Assembly: GCF_019801215.1 (NCBI RefSeq)
Contig: NZ_JAHVJO010000001.1
Location: 1,577,627-1,641,626, forward strand
Origin: Fictibacillus nanhaiensis
Lineage (GTDB): Bacteria; Bacillota; Bacilli; Bacillales; Fictibacillaceae
Direction of reading: 5' to 3'
Length of the DNA stretch: 64,000 bases
Of the stretch, positions 36,450 to 44,767 are shown one piece after another. A program made the position numbers and the translations under genes. The notes under the pieces were generated by a model. It made no database searches. It saw nothing but the letters and a program-made list of their open reading frames with translations, and was not told the origin of the DNA. The first letter of the stretch is position 1. Every line of letters begins with the position of its first letter.

Positions 36450-37672
36450 GTAGTCTCCTTCACCCTCAAACGGACATCAACACGATTTTTGACAGTCTCG
36501 CTAAATTTTGGATCGGTAGCCGGCAACAGGACGGATAAGCGGTTGTTGGTTTCATCGTATCCGGTTATATCGATTTCACGAAGAACACGGTTCAGGATAA
36601 GGTCTAGTGAGCGTATGTCTCCTTGCCAATTAATTTCAAACAACGCATACGGCTGCTGCAAGGACTCTAGTCGCTCTTTCTCAATTTCTAAACGTTTTAA
36701 GAAGGAAGCCTCTTTGTATATATTGGTTCCCAAGTATCGTTCATCACGATTGATTTCTCGATCATATTGATACGCAAAGGACAGCCGGTTCCCCATCCAA
36801 TTTAGACATGTATTTAGCCAATGAATATTGTATTTCGTAAGCTGCATCAGATCCACAGAATCAATACTGCAGATGTAGCGGACTTTTCCTGCCACTAGAA
36901 TCGGTCCTGCGATCGTTGGGGACCCTTCATCATCATCACTGTTCCGAAGAAGGACTTGCTCTTTATGAATGACTTTTTGGAAAAGTGAAGGGCTATCATT
37001 CAAAAAGAGCGTTTGCGGAGAATCGCCGTCTTTATTCCATCGCAGCTTCATGCGCAACGAATCTCCATGCTCAGAGAGATAGTAGATGCTGATCTGCTCG
37101 GCTTGAAACTGCTCGCGAATCACGGTCATCGCCTCATTAAAGATCAATTCCGGTTCCGTATGATTCATAGCGCTCATCATCTCATAGATGGACGAGAGAC
37201 TGTTCCGATTTTCGAGCAATCGGTTCTTCAGCTGTTCCGTCGTTTTCATCGCTTCGTTTAAGGTAGAATCAATCTCATCCCTCTCCTCCACCGTCTCTTC
37301 ATACCGATGAACAATGTCTGTATACCGGTCTTTCTGTGATAGGCTATAGCTTCCGCAAATAAAATAGAGCAGAAAATAGACACCAAACAGACTAAGGTTT
37401 ACAGGATTTCTCATCACTTCGAGCATCTCTTCTTCCCTTAGATAAGAATGAACAAAAAAATGCACGCAAGCTGCAACAAAGGGAATCGTTCCTACATAAA
37501 GACCATAGCGCAATGAGAATAATACAATAAAGACGATCCAGACAAACGGCATCAGTTCGTATATAAGGGTGTTTTCGAACTGGATCGCTACATATAATAG
37601 ACCGGTAACAAGGAAGATCTCTAGTAATTTTAGGAACATACTCCGCTGTTGGTATACCATCAGAAAATTCAC
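36440..37672 (-). CDS. pelD: PelD-like c-di-GMP receptor (membrane, GAF, degenerate GGDEF)
   Basis: 410 aa; GTG 37672 or ATG 37660 are both possible starts, with AGAAGG upstream. Four N-terminal transmembrane helices (residues ~12-110) are followed by a coiled coil (~115-155), a GAF domain (~160-300), and a C-terminal region resembling a degenerate GGDEF domain. Two RxxD motifs (RSLD, REID) occur there; an RxxD I-site binds c-di-GMP in known PelD proteins, but which one counts here is not settled. It should switch on Pel synthesis when c-di-GMP rises. First gene of the operon, divergent from the riboswitch-controlled hydrolase. Confidence 0.85.
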   Translation of the reverse strand: MNFLMVYQQRSMFLKLLEIFLVTGLLYVAIQFENTLIYELMPFVWIVFIVLFSLRYGLYVGTIPFVAACVHFFVHSYLREEEMLEVMRNPVNLSLFGVYFLLYFICGSYSLSQKDRYTDIVHRYEETVEERDEIDSTLNEAMKTTEQLKNRLLENRNSLSSIYEMMSAMNHTEPELIFNEAMTVIREQFQAEQISIYYLSEHGDSLRMKLRWNKDGDSPQTLFLNDSPSLFQKVIHKEQVLLRNSDDDEGSPTIAGPILVAGKVRYICSIDSVDLMQLTKYNIHWLNTCLNWMGNRLSFAYQYDREINRDERYLGTNIYKEASFLKRLEIEKERLESLQQPYALFEINWQGDIRSLDLILNRVLREIDITGYDETNNRLSVLLPATDPKFSETVKNRVDVRLRVKETTWN

Positions 37673-37689
37673 AACCTTCTAAATAATGA

Positions 37690-37718
37690 TTGATTCTCAA
37701 AAAACCAATTGATACTAT
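37690..37718 (+). promoter_or_regulatory. Promoter of the riboswitch-GH114 transcript
   Basis: TTGATT (37690-37695), a 17-bp spacer and TACTAT (37713-37718) give a good housekeeping promoter whose start (about 37725) coincides with the first base of the riboswitch. Confidence 0.75.
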
Positions 37719-37725
37719 GAATATA

Positions 37726-37817
37726 GGTGATGGGCAAACTTGCTGAAAAGCAAGGACGCAAAGGCATGGGTCGTCGATCTTCCATAAGATAACGATCGCC
37801 AGCTTGCTAACCCGTCC
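37726..37817 (+). ncRNA. Cyclic-di-GMP-I (GEMM) riboswitch
   Basis: The core GGGCAAACTTGC-TGAAAA-GCAAGGACGCAAAGGC at 37732-37765 matches the conserved P2 region of GEMM riboswitches (GGGCAAAC, GNRA-like loop, GGACGCAAAG). A second stem region follows, and AGCTTGCTAACCCGTC (37801-37816) supplies the 3' side of P1 by pairing CCCGTC with GATGGG (37729-37734). Downstream, TCCCTC (37815-37820) can pair with GAGGGA in the ribosome site (37834-37839), overlapping P1. Ligand binding should therefore free the ribosome site, an ON switch at translation; that direction is inference. No terminator is present before the gene. Confidence 0.9.
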
Positions 37818-37844
37818 CTCTATATGATTATCGGAGGGATACAA

Positions 37845-38696
37845 ATGAATAAACAGTCTGCACTGCAAATTTTTCTATGTATTTTTGTTTTGCTTGTTTT
37901 TTCCTTTTCAACCGTCTCAAAAGGTATGGCAAAAGGAGATGCCTACATGCTGAAAAACATTTCTTCCTACAAAATTTATTACGACTCGCCAACTCCTCAC
38001 ATTTTACAACAGATGAAAAAGTATGATCTTGTCATCATAGAGCCAACGCTATACTCCATTGACCAGATCACAACCATCAAACAAGCCGGGACAATAGTGT
38101 TCGGATACATCAACACAATGGAAGCCGATAACTGGAACACATCATTCGTCCAGAAGCTAGACAAATCTGATTACTATTACAAAAACGGCAAGAAGGTCTA
38201 CTTAGAGCAATGGGACGCTCACTTAATGAATTTAACATCTTCTCATTATCAAAGCTTACTTCAAAATGAAATCAAAGAGCAGGTTGTCTCCAAGAAACTA
38301 GATGGTGTATTCTTTGACACAGTTGGAGATATTGATGATTACTTCATGAATCAACCTGCTGAATTAAAAGCCCAGCGTGATGGTCTTGTATCCTTGATGA
38401 AGCAGGTGAAAACTCAATACCCAAACTTGTCCTTTATTCAAAATTGGGGCTTTGATACATTAAAAGTTGCCACTCTTCCATACGTTGACGGAGTGATGTG
38501 GGAATCGTTTCATAAAAACATTGTAAAAAATGATCAGTGGTCTCAAGATCGCATTCAAGATTTGAACAAGCTTCAACGTAAAAAAGACATCGCTATTTTG
38601 ACCGTTTCCAGTAAACAGCATCAAAGCAGTTCTAAATATGCTGCATCTAAAGGGTTTCTCCATTATCAAGCCAAAAAAGATTACAATTCTTGGTAA
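37845..38696 (+). CDS. Secreted GH114-family glycosidase (endo-alpha-1,4-polygalactosaminidase-like)
   Basis: 283 aa from ATG 37845, with CGGAGGGAT upstream. An N-terminal signal (residues ~1-31, ending near SKGMA) indicates export. The core has a TIM-barrel look with family blocks YKIYYDSPTP, VIIEP, GYINTMEADNW, YLEQWDAHLMNL and LDGVFFDTVGDIDDY (putative catalytic Asp residues), and ends with a DGVMWESF block. GH114 and the related PelA hydrolase domain cut alpha-1,4-linked galactosamine polymers such as Pel. With the pel operon next door, it is likely the Pel-trimming hydrolase as a stand-alone protein. Its leader is a c-di-GMP riboswitch. Its end overlaps the convergent epimerase by 16 bp. 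Confidence 0.85.
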   Translation: MNKQSALQIFLCIFVLLVFSFSTVSKGMAKGDAYMLKNISSYKIYYDSPTPHILQQMKKYDLVIIEPTLYSIDQITTIKQAGTIVFGYINTMEADNWNTSFVQKLDKSDYYYKNGKKVYLEQWDAHLMNLTSSHYQSLLQNEIKEQVVSKKLDGVFFDTVGDIDDYFMNQPAELKAQRDGLVSLMKQVKTQYPNLSFIQNWGFDTLKVATLPYVDGVMWESFHKNIVKNDQWSQDRIQDLNKLQRKKDIAILTVSSKQHQSSSKYAASKGFLHYQAKKDYNSW

Positions 38697-39616
38697 ACAG
38701 CAGACTCCGGAACACATTCGATCGTCTCCTTCAGCCCTTCTAATAGAGAATAATGAGGAATCCAGCCCAGAGCTTCTGCTGCTCGATTATTTTTAAGCAG
38801 ACTGTGGCGGATTTCTCCTTTTTTATTACCCAAAAAAACTGGCCTAATCGTCTCACCTGTAAGTGTACGAAGAGATTGAAGAACTTCTAATACAGAGGTT
38901 GTGGTTGCACTGCTGATGTTCAGCACATCTTTGTCAGCCTTTGTAAGGGCGAGCACGTTTGCTCTTGCTACATCCTTTACATAGACAAAATCCCTCGTCT
39001 GATTTCCATCACCATAAACCGTAAACTTCCCGCCTGATCGAAGAGCTTCACAAAACAACGAGATAACCCCAGATTCTCCTTCAGCATTCTGGCCTGGTCC
39101 ATACACATTCGCATACCTTAAAATGGTATAGTTCAACCCATATAAATCTCCGTAAAGCTTAATGTATTTTTCAGCGGTTAACTTTGATAAACCATAGAAA
39201 GAAAGAGGTTCATTACCGTCACTTTCTACACTATCTTTTTCCGTATTGCCGTAAACTGCCGCGCTTGAAGCAAAGATGATTTTTTTTACGTTATAGGTTT
39301 TACAGCACTGCAAAAGATGTAAGGTGCCTAAGGTGTTTGTTTCGAGGTCTTGAATGGGATGATCAAGAGAATGATTCACAGATACTTGTGCAGCATGATG
39401 AATGACCACATCTGGCTTTTCTTCAGAAAAGATCGCCTCTAGTTCCGCCAAATCTCTACCTAAATCATAGTGATAGAATGGAATATCACCTGGTAGTTTT
39501 CCACGTTTTCCAGATGTTAAATTATCGAGTACCGATACAACATGCCCCTGGTTCAGTAACTCTTCCACGATATGTGAACCGATAAATCCCGCGCCTCCTG
39601 TTACCATCACTTTCAC
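38681..39616 (-). CDS. NAD-dependent sugar epimerase, GalE-like
   Basis: 311 aa from the preferred GTG 39616 (AAGGG nine bases upstream; ATG 39625 is the alternative). The N-terminus VTGGAGFIGSHIVEEL is the GxxGxxG NAD site; SAAVYGN and YGLSKLTAEKY carry the catalytic Ser/Tyr-x3-Lys of extended SDR epimerases; RYANVYGPGQ and GDGNQTRDFVYVKDVA complete the family pattern. It probably interconverts UDP-glucose/GlcNAc and UDP-galactose/GalNAc, giving the donor for Pel. Gene placement beside pel supports this. Convergent with the GH114 gene. Confidence 0.88.
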   Translation of the reverse strand: MKVMVTGGAGFIGSHIVEELLNQGHVVSVLDNLTSGKRGKLPGDIPFYHYDLGRDLAELEAIFSEEKPDVVIHHAAQVSVNHSLDHPIQDLETNTLGTLHLLQCCKTYNVKKIIFASSAAVYGNTEKDSVESDGNEPLSFYGLSKLTAEKYIKLYGDLYGLNYTILRYANVYGPGQNAEGESGVISLFCEALRSGGKFTVYGDGNQTRDFVYVKDVARANVLALTKADKDVLNISSATTTSVLEVLQSLRTLTGETIRPVFLGNKKGEIRHSLLKNNRAAEALGWIPHYSLLEGLKETIECVPESAVYQEL

Positions 39617-39884
39617 GTATATCATCCCTTATGTTTCCTAGTTACCATTCGCTTAACATATGACAATAGAATGATAAATTAGGAATATTTTAATCGTTAC
39701 TACTACTATATTACTATCTGGAGATTCGAATGAGAAGAAAGAGAATTCATTTTAAAGGAAAAATTACAAATTTTTTATATTAAGAGCACGAACTTTTTTT
39801 GTTTTTATATAAATAGATGTCTATACTCGTCCTGTGCTTCCTTCATACACTATTACATCTAAGTGTGTATGGGAGGTGGTGCTT

Positions 39885-40664
39885 GTGGGTAAAGGAAAAA
39901 AAGTGTATCCGTTTGATGGTCATTTGGCCCTGTTTCTAGCAGCGATGAGTCACCAAGCGTATCGAATTGCTGAGTTCGGCAGCCTCATCCTGCCTGAAGG
40001 GTATATTCTCAAGCGTTCTATCCGTACACCCAAAGGGGAAATATTCGGTTTTATAGCAGAATCCTGCGATACAGTTGTTGTCTCTTTTCGAGGAACAACA
40101 AATCTTAGTAACGTAACGGCGTACTTAAACATCTCTCAAGTCTCTTTTCCTTTTTTAAAAAGGGGCGGAAAAACACATAGTGGCATTACCCGTATTTATG
40201 AACAAGCGAGATATCGGATCATGAAAACGATGAAACGCATTCCTTCGTGTAAAAGACTGCTCGTAACCGGGCATAGTTTAGGAGGAAGTATCGCGACGTT
40301 ATTCTCGTTGGATGCAGCGGTGAACACCCCTTTCAGAAATCCAATTCTTTATACGTTTGCCACCTTGCCAATTGGTGATCAAGACTTTATTCATCAATAT
40401 AATAAAAAAGTAAAGAACAACATCAATATTGTGAACGAGCATGACGCGGTTTCGAAGCGGTTGACTCCGTTTTTGTTCCGGCAGGACACCCACATGTACC
40501 AGACCATCGGGCAAGAATATCGCTTATGTTTCAGGCGAAGGCGCATGACTCTCAATCATAAAATCATCTGCTACTTTTATCAGTTAAAAAAGCTCTATCC
40601 CGACTTCGCCAGAAAGATGTGTGTGAACAATCCTGGCTTCTGCCCAATTACATTAAACTGTTAA
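39885..40664 (+). CDS. Class 3 lipase family protein
   Basis: 259 aa from GTG 39885, which follows GGGAGGTGG; the earlier in-frame ATG 39834 has no ribosome site. The nucleophile elbow GHSLGGSIA lies near residue 127 and VVVSFRGTTN near 65 is the oxyanion strand, both typical of fungal-type class 3 lipases. Candidate acid and base are in NIVNEHDAVSKRL and LNHKII. There is no signal peptide, so it may act inside the cell or on membranes. Single gene, ended by a hairpin. Confidence 0.85.
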   Translation: MGKGKKVYPFDGHLALFLAAMSHQAYRIAEFGSLILPEGYILKRSIRTPKGEIFGFIAESCDTVVVSFRGTTNLSNVTAYLNISQVSFPFLKRGGKTHSGITRIYEQARYRIMKTMKRIPSCKRLLVTGHSLGGSIATLFSLDAAVNTPFRNPILYTFATLPIGDQDFIHQYNKKVKNNINIVNEHDAVSKRLTPFLFRQDTHMYQTIGQEYRLCFRRRRMTLNHKIICYFYQLKKLYPDFARKMCVNNPGFCPITLNC

Positions 40665-40667
40665 AGA

Positions 40668-40703
40668 AAAATCCGCCCAACGGTTGTTGAACGGATTTTT
40701 ATT
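40668..40703 (+). terminator. Bidirectional terminator after the lipase gene
   Basis: AAAAATCCG...CGGATTTTT outer stem with inner CAAC/GTTG (40668-40703); flanking A and T runs suit both the lipase (plus) and the GNAT gene (minus). A near-identical hairpin sits at 53405-53436. Confidence 0.85.
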
Positions 40704-40761
40704 ATGATGTTTTATTATGAAATCTACTATCTCTAATTTGTCCTCTTTAAACGACAATGGC

Positions 40762-41316
40762 TTATGAGGGCTTTTCCCATTCTTTTCGTAAAATGCCCAT
40801 TTTAATGGCATCGAAATACTCACCCTCCACCATTCTCGCATCTCTTATTCTCGCTTCTTCCTTCATCCCTATTTTTTCTGCAACCTTCATCATTCGTACA
40901 TTTCCTGACCACGTTGACATTCCCAATCGATGCAGCTCAGTCGAACGGAATAGAAAGTCAATCCAGAGCTTGTATGCCTCTGTTCCGTACCCACCATTCC
41001 AGAAAGTTTTATCATAAAGAACGATACCCGTCTCTAACCAGTTCGTATTTTTATCTACCCAATAAGAACTCACCGTTCCAACGAATACTTCTCCTGAAAC
41101 AATGATTAAGGTGCTCGGAATGCATGGTAAGATCTCATAGTTCGTCTTCCAGCTTTTATGAAATTCTTCCTTTGTCATGAACGGTTCAGGGATGTAAGGA
41201 CCATTCCATTTTTTCGCTGCCTGTTCTGTTTCTTCAAATCTCCAATAATACAATTCATCGAGATCCTGTTGAGAAGCTTCTCGCAGCTCGATCTTTTTTC
41301 CAACTATTTTAATCAT
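40762..41316 (-). CDS. GNAT-family N-acetyltransferase
   Basis: 184 aa. The N-terminus KIELREASQQDLDELYYWRF is typical of RimJ/RimL-like acetyltransferases. The acetyl-CoA region is VGTVSSYWVD...LETGIVLYDKTFWNGGYGTEAYKLWIDFLF (near residues 75-125), and the C-terminal GMSTWSGNVRMMKVAEKIGMKEEARIR completes motif B. The substrate could be a protein amino group or a small amine. Single gene on the minus strand. Confidence 0.85.
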   Translation of the reverse strand: MIKIVGKKIELREASQQDLDELYYWRFEETEQAAKKWNGPYIPEPFMTKEEFHKSWKTNYEILPCIPSTLIIVSGEVFVGTVSSYWVDKNTNWLETGIVLYDKTFWNGGYGTEAYKLWIDFLFRSTELHRLGMSTWSGNVRMMKVAEKIGMKEEARIRDARMVEGEYFDAIKMGILRKEWEKPS

Positions 41317-41406
41317 AATGAATATGTGCCCTCCAGATGGTTTTGACGATCAGTGAGCAATCCTGCTCTAACCATACCAATTATTTCAAAAATGAATAAC
41401 GAACTC

Positions 41407-41437
41407 AATAAAAAGAAGCTTACCATGGGAGGTAAGC
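41407..41437 (-). terminator. Terminator of the glpP-ugp operon
   Basis: Stem GCTTACC/GGTAAGC (41418-41424 with 41431-41437) followed by CTTCTTTTTATT on the minus strand. It lies 12 bp after the ancestral stop of ugpC (41449), which supports the frameshift reading. Confidence 0.75.
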
Positions 41438-41480
41438 GTCAAATCTACTTAATTTGCTAATAGCTTTTCAATAGGTTCTT

Positions 41481-42578
41481 CTAAAATGATACGTTGTTTC
41501 GTTTCAGCGTCAAAAAAGTGGCAGTGTTCATGTCTAATTTTAACTCAATCAAATTGCCGGGGGTAAAATTTTCATTCGAATTAAGTCTTGCCACAACTTT
41601 CTTATCTTCAACATTTACATATACATATGTTTCAGATCCCATAGACTCTGCAAAATCAACAGTTGTCTTAATCAACGCCTTATTCTGAATCTCACAATCT
41701 TCCTTGACCTCGAAAATATATTCAGGGCGAATTCCTAAAATTACCCGTTGATTCTCATATCCCTTTTGCCGAAGAAGGTTCATCTTCGTCTCAGGTAGTG
41801 AAAGATGAGTATCTCCAACTTGTACGTTACCCGCTTTCAATGTACCGTTCATGAAATTCATGGCTGGGGAACCAATAAATTCACCCACGAAGGTGTTGAT
41901 GGGATAATCATAAATCTCTTTAGGTGTTCCTGCTTGTTGAATCACACCGTCTTTCATAACGACCATTCTAGTGGCCATCGTCATTGCTTCCGTCTGGTCG
42001 TGGGTTACATAAATGGTAGTTGTTTTTAGCTTACGATGTAATTTTACAATTTCGGCACGCATCTGACCTCTTAACTTCGCATCCAGGTTTGACAATGGTT
42101 CGTCCATTAAAAACAGCTTAGCATCTCGGACAATTGCGCGGCCTAATGCCACTCTTTGGCGCTGTCCACCAGAAAGGGCTTTTGGCTTCCGATTCAAATA
42201 TTGTTCGAGCCCAAGGATATTGGCCGCATACTCTACTCTCTGTCTAATCTCATCTTTTTTAATCTTTTTAAGCTTTAGCCCGAAAGCCATATTATCGTAA
42301 ACACTCATATGCGGATATAGGGCATAGTTTTGGAACACCATCGCGATGTCACGGTCTTTTGGCGGAACATCATTCATACGCTGTCCATTGATTAGAAAAT
42401 CACCTTCCGTTATTTCTTCCAAACCGGCAATCATTCGTAAAGTAGTGGACTTCCCACAGCCTGATGGTCCGACAAGTACGATAAACTCTTCATCGTGGAT
42501 CTTCAGATTGAAGTCCTTTACCGCTTTTACATGTTTATCATAATACTTGTTGATTTGATGAAGCTGTAACTCTGCCAT
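41481..42578 (-). CDS. ugpC: UgpC/MsmK-type ABC transporter ATPase with frameshifted C-terminus
   Basis: 365 aa. Walker A GPSGCGKST (residue ~37), Q-loop VFQNYALYP, signature LSGGQRQRVALGRA (~135) and Walker B LFLMDEPLSNLDAKLR (~158) are intact; a TOBE/OB regulatory domain fills the C-terminal third. The expected family ending (HFFDAETKQRI...) is found in another frame: the present frame turns from LDMNTATF to LTLKRNNVSF and stops at 41481, while the other frame runs on to TAA at 41449-41451, right before the terminator. A one-base change near a run of six A (41524-41531) explains this. The ATPase core is untouched, so function may remain. Either a real mutation or a sequencing error. Confidence 0.88.
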   Translation of the reverse strand: MAELQLHQINKYYDKHVKAVKDFNLKIHDEEFIVLVGPSGCGKSTTLRMIAGLEEITEGDFLINGQRMNDVPPKDRDIAMVFQNYALYPHMSVYDNMAFGLKLKKIKKDEIRQRVEYAANILGLEQYLNRKPKALSGGQRQRVALGRAIVRDAKLFLMDEPLSNLDAKLRGQMRAEIVKLHRKLKTTTIYVTHDQTEAMTMATRMVVMKDGVIQQAGTPKEIYDYPINTFVGEFIGSPAMNFMNGTLKAGNVQVGDTHLSLPETKMNLLRQKGYENQRVILGIRPEYIFEVKEDCEIQNKALIKTTVDFAESMGSETYVYVNVEDKKVVARLNSNENFTPGNLIELKLDMNTATFLTLKRNNVSF

Positions 42579-42626
42579 ATGTCATCCTCCAGTCACTCTA
42601 GTTGTTTATTACGTCAAAGATCCTGA

Positions 42627-43904
42627 TTACTTTTTTAACATTTTCTCTGCCTGTATCTGTGCTTCTTTTAACGCTTTATCGGCTGGTACATTATCAACGA
42701 AGACTTGGTCGAACGCTTTGTTGATCGCTTCGTTCTCTACTTGGTTCCAATTCGGAAACAGCGGTGTTGGACGCGCATACTTCAGCTCGTCAATCGCAAC
42801 TTTATAGTTCGGATTTTCACTCAATACTTCACTCATTTTTTCTTTTGCGGAAAAACGCACAGGTAAATATCCTGTTTCAGTTGCCCATTGAGCTGTCACA
42901 TCTGGCTCAGAGAAATATTTGATGAATTCGAATGCTGCTTTCTTTTGCTCTCCATCTGCAGTTTTAGGTATAACACCGCTAGTCCCTCCGATTGGCACAG
43001 AAAGGTCATTCCCTTCAAATTTAGGCATGAATGCAGCACCGATTTTACTGCTGTCCATCGTACCCATATCTGCAGTTGAACCTGTAACCATCGCTGCTTT
43101 TCCTTCTGTCAGATCAGCCATGGTGTCGTACCAATACGCCCAGCCTTCTCCGCCGTAATGCACTTTACTTACCTTATCCTTATGAATCATATCTCCCCAT
43201 AGCTGTAGTGCTTCAGTTGATTCTGGTGTGTCTAGCTTCAGCTTAGCGGGATCATTCGATAATTCAGCTCCATTTGACCACACAAGGGATGAGAAGAACC
43301 AAGGATAGCGAATAGGTTCAAAGCCATATTGTACTTCACCTTTTTTAACAAGCTCTTTGGATACTTCCTGTACTCCCTCCCATGTCTCAATTCGTGAAGG
43401 ATCGATTCCTGCTTTTTCGAAAATTTCCTTGTTATAGTAAAGGACAGGGACACTGCGATTTAAAGGAAGACCATAGATTTGATCCTTAACAGAAGCAGCT
43501 TCCACAAATCCGTCCACATAATCTTTGAGATCCACATTTTCTTGTTCAATCATTTCATTTAAGCTTTGCAAATGCCCTGAAGCAGCGAAAGTTTGCAATG
43601 TCGGATCTTCGAGCTGAACAAGAGCAGGGGCGTTATTGGATCTTAAAGCAAGCTGTAACTTGTTCGTGATTGTCGGATAATCTTTCAAGAATACTAGTTT
43701 CACATGGATATTCTCATGTTTCTTATTGAAATCATCTGTAATCTTTTTTAATGATTTTCCTAAGTTACCGCTCATAGAATGCCAAAATTCAATTTCAACT
43801 TTATCACCAGACTGAGAGTTTTTATTTGTTTGACTTCCACAGCCTGCGACAAACAACAGTAGGATTAAAGTGATAGATATGATTTTTCTCATTTGATTTA
43901 ACAT
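42627..43904 (-). CDS. ugpB: ABC transporter substrate-binding lipoprotein, UgpB-like
   Basis: 425 aa with lipobox VAGC (Cys22), so anchored outside the membrane. The body is a type-1 solute-binding fold of the glycerol-3-phosphate/sugar family: VEIEFWHSMSGNLGKSLKKITDDFN at the start, YGLPLNRSVPVLYYNKEIFEKAGID near 145, and PIGGTSGVI and GYLPVR blocks later. The ribosome site GGAGGTCAATACC is strong. Together with the GlpP and phosphodiesterase genes upstream, it likely binds sn-glycerol-3-phosphate or a glycerophosphodiester; exact ligand is inference. Confidence 0.85.
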   Translation of the reverse strand: MLNQMRKIISITLILLLFVAGCGSQTNKNSQSGDKVEIEFWHSMSGNLGKSLKKITDDFNKKHENIHVKLVFLKDYPTITNKLQLALRSNNAPALVQLEDPTLQTFAASGHLQSLNEMIEQENVDLKDYVDGFVEAASVKDQIYGLPLNRSVPVLYYNKEIFEKAGIDPSRIETWEGVQEVSKELVKKGEVQYGFEPIRYPWFFSSLVWSNGAELSNDPAKLKLDTPESTEALQLWGDMIHKDKVSKVHYGGEGWAYWYDTMADLTEGKAAMVTGSTADMGTMDSSKIGAAFMPKFEGNDLSVPIGGTSGVIPKTADGEQKKAAFEFIKYFSEPDVTAQWATETGYLPVRFSAKEKMSEVLSENPNYKVAIDELKYARPTPLFPNWNQVENEAINKAFDQVFVDNVPADKALKEAQIQAEKMLKK

Positions 43905-43919
43905 GGTATTGACCTCCTA

Positions 43920-44750
43920 TTAATCTTTCATTCCTTGATACATGACGCCTTTGATATACAGTTTTTGAAGTATTAAGAACAAGAACATTACGGGAAGGAC
44001 ACTAATCGTATTTGCAGCCATAATCATCGGCCACTGGATGCCATATGCTCCATCTACTTGTATAAGCTCCGTCAGGGCGATGGAAATGGTCTTCACCTCT
44101 TCACTTGTTGTAACGACTAACGGCCAAAAGTAATTGTTATATTGATAAGTGAAAATAATAATTCCTAATGACGCCATAGACGGCAAAGTAAGAGGAGCCA
44201 CGATTTGCAAAAGAATCCTTAAGTGGGAAGCCCCGTCTACTTTAGCAGATTCAATAATAGACTTTGGTATTTGCCTAACCCCTTGATACATGAGAAAGAT
44301 ATTAAAGCCAGCAACCGAACTCGGGATGATAAGTCCTTTATAAGAATCCAGCCAGCCCAGAGTGTTCAACGTCAGGTAAGAAGGAATCACCGTCATATGT
44401 GCAGGCAAGAACATCGTGAATATACATATAATCAGGATGCATCGTCTTCCTTTAAAGGTGATGAACGTCAAAGCGTATGCTGCAAATGTTGCGAGAATCA
44501 CAGATAAGACTGATGTCGTCATCGCAAAGAATAATGTGTTTGACATGTATTGAAAAAGATCATGTTGTTTAAAAACCTCTATATAATTCGACCATTGCGG
44601 ATCAGAAATCCAAAAAGACATCCTGTCAGACGTTGCTTCGTCTTGAGATTTCAAGCTTGTCACAACCATCCAAAGTAGCGGAAGGCTCATCAACAGGCTG
44701 ATTACAGTTAACACCGTATATTTGGTTAGCTTCATCAACTTTATAGGCAA
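43920..44750 (-). CDS. ugpE: ABC transporter permease, UgpE-like
   Basis: 276 aa from TTG 44750, which has AAGGAG eight bases upstream; an ATG at 44783 lies inside the previous gene and before the ribosome site. Six transmembrane helices. The EAA loop (ESAKVDGASHLRILLQIVAPLTLPSM) that docks the ATPase is clear near residue 185. Type-I import permease of the MalG/UgpE branch, partner of the UgpA-like protein. Confidence 0.88.
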   Translation of the reverse strand: MPIKLMKLTKYTVLTVISLLMSLPLLWMVVTSLKSQDEATSDRMSFWISDPQWSNYIEVFKQHDLFQYMSNTLFFAMTTSVLSVILATFAAYALTFITFKGRRCILIICIFTMFLPAHMTVIPSYLTLNTLGWLDSYKGLIIPSSVAGFNIFLMYQGVRQIPKSIIESAKVDGASHLRILLQIVAPLTLPSMASLGIIIFTYQYNNYFWPLVVTTSEEVKTISIALTELIQVDGAYGIQWPMIMAANTISVLPVMFLFLILQKLYIKGVMYQGMKD

Positions 44751-44767
44751 TTCGTTCCACTCCTTTC

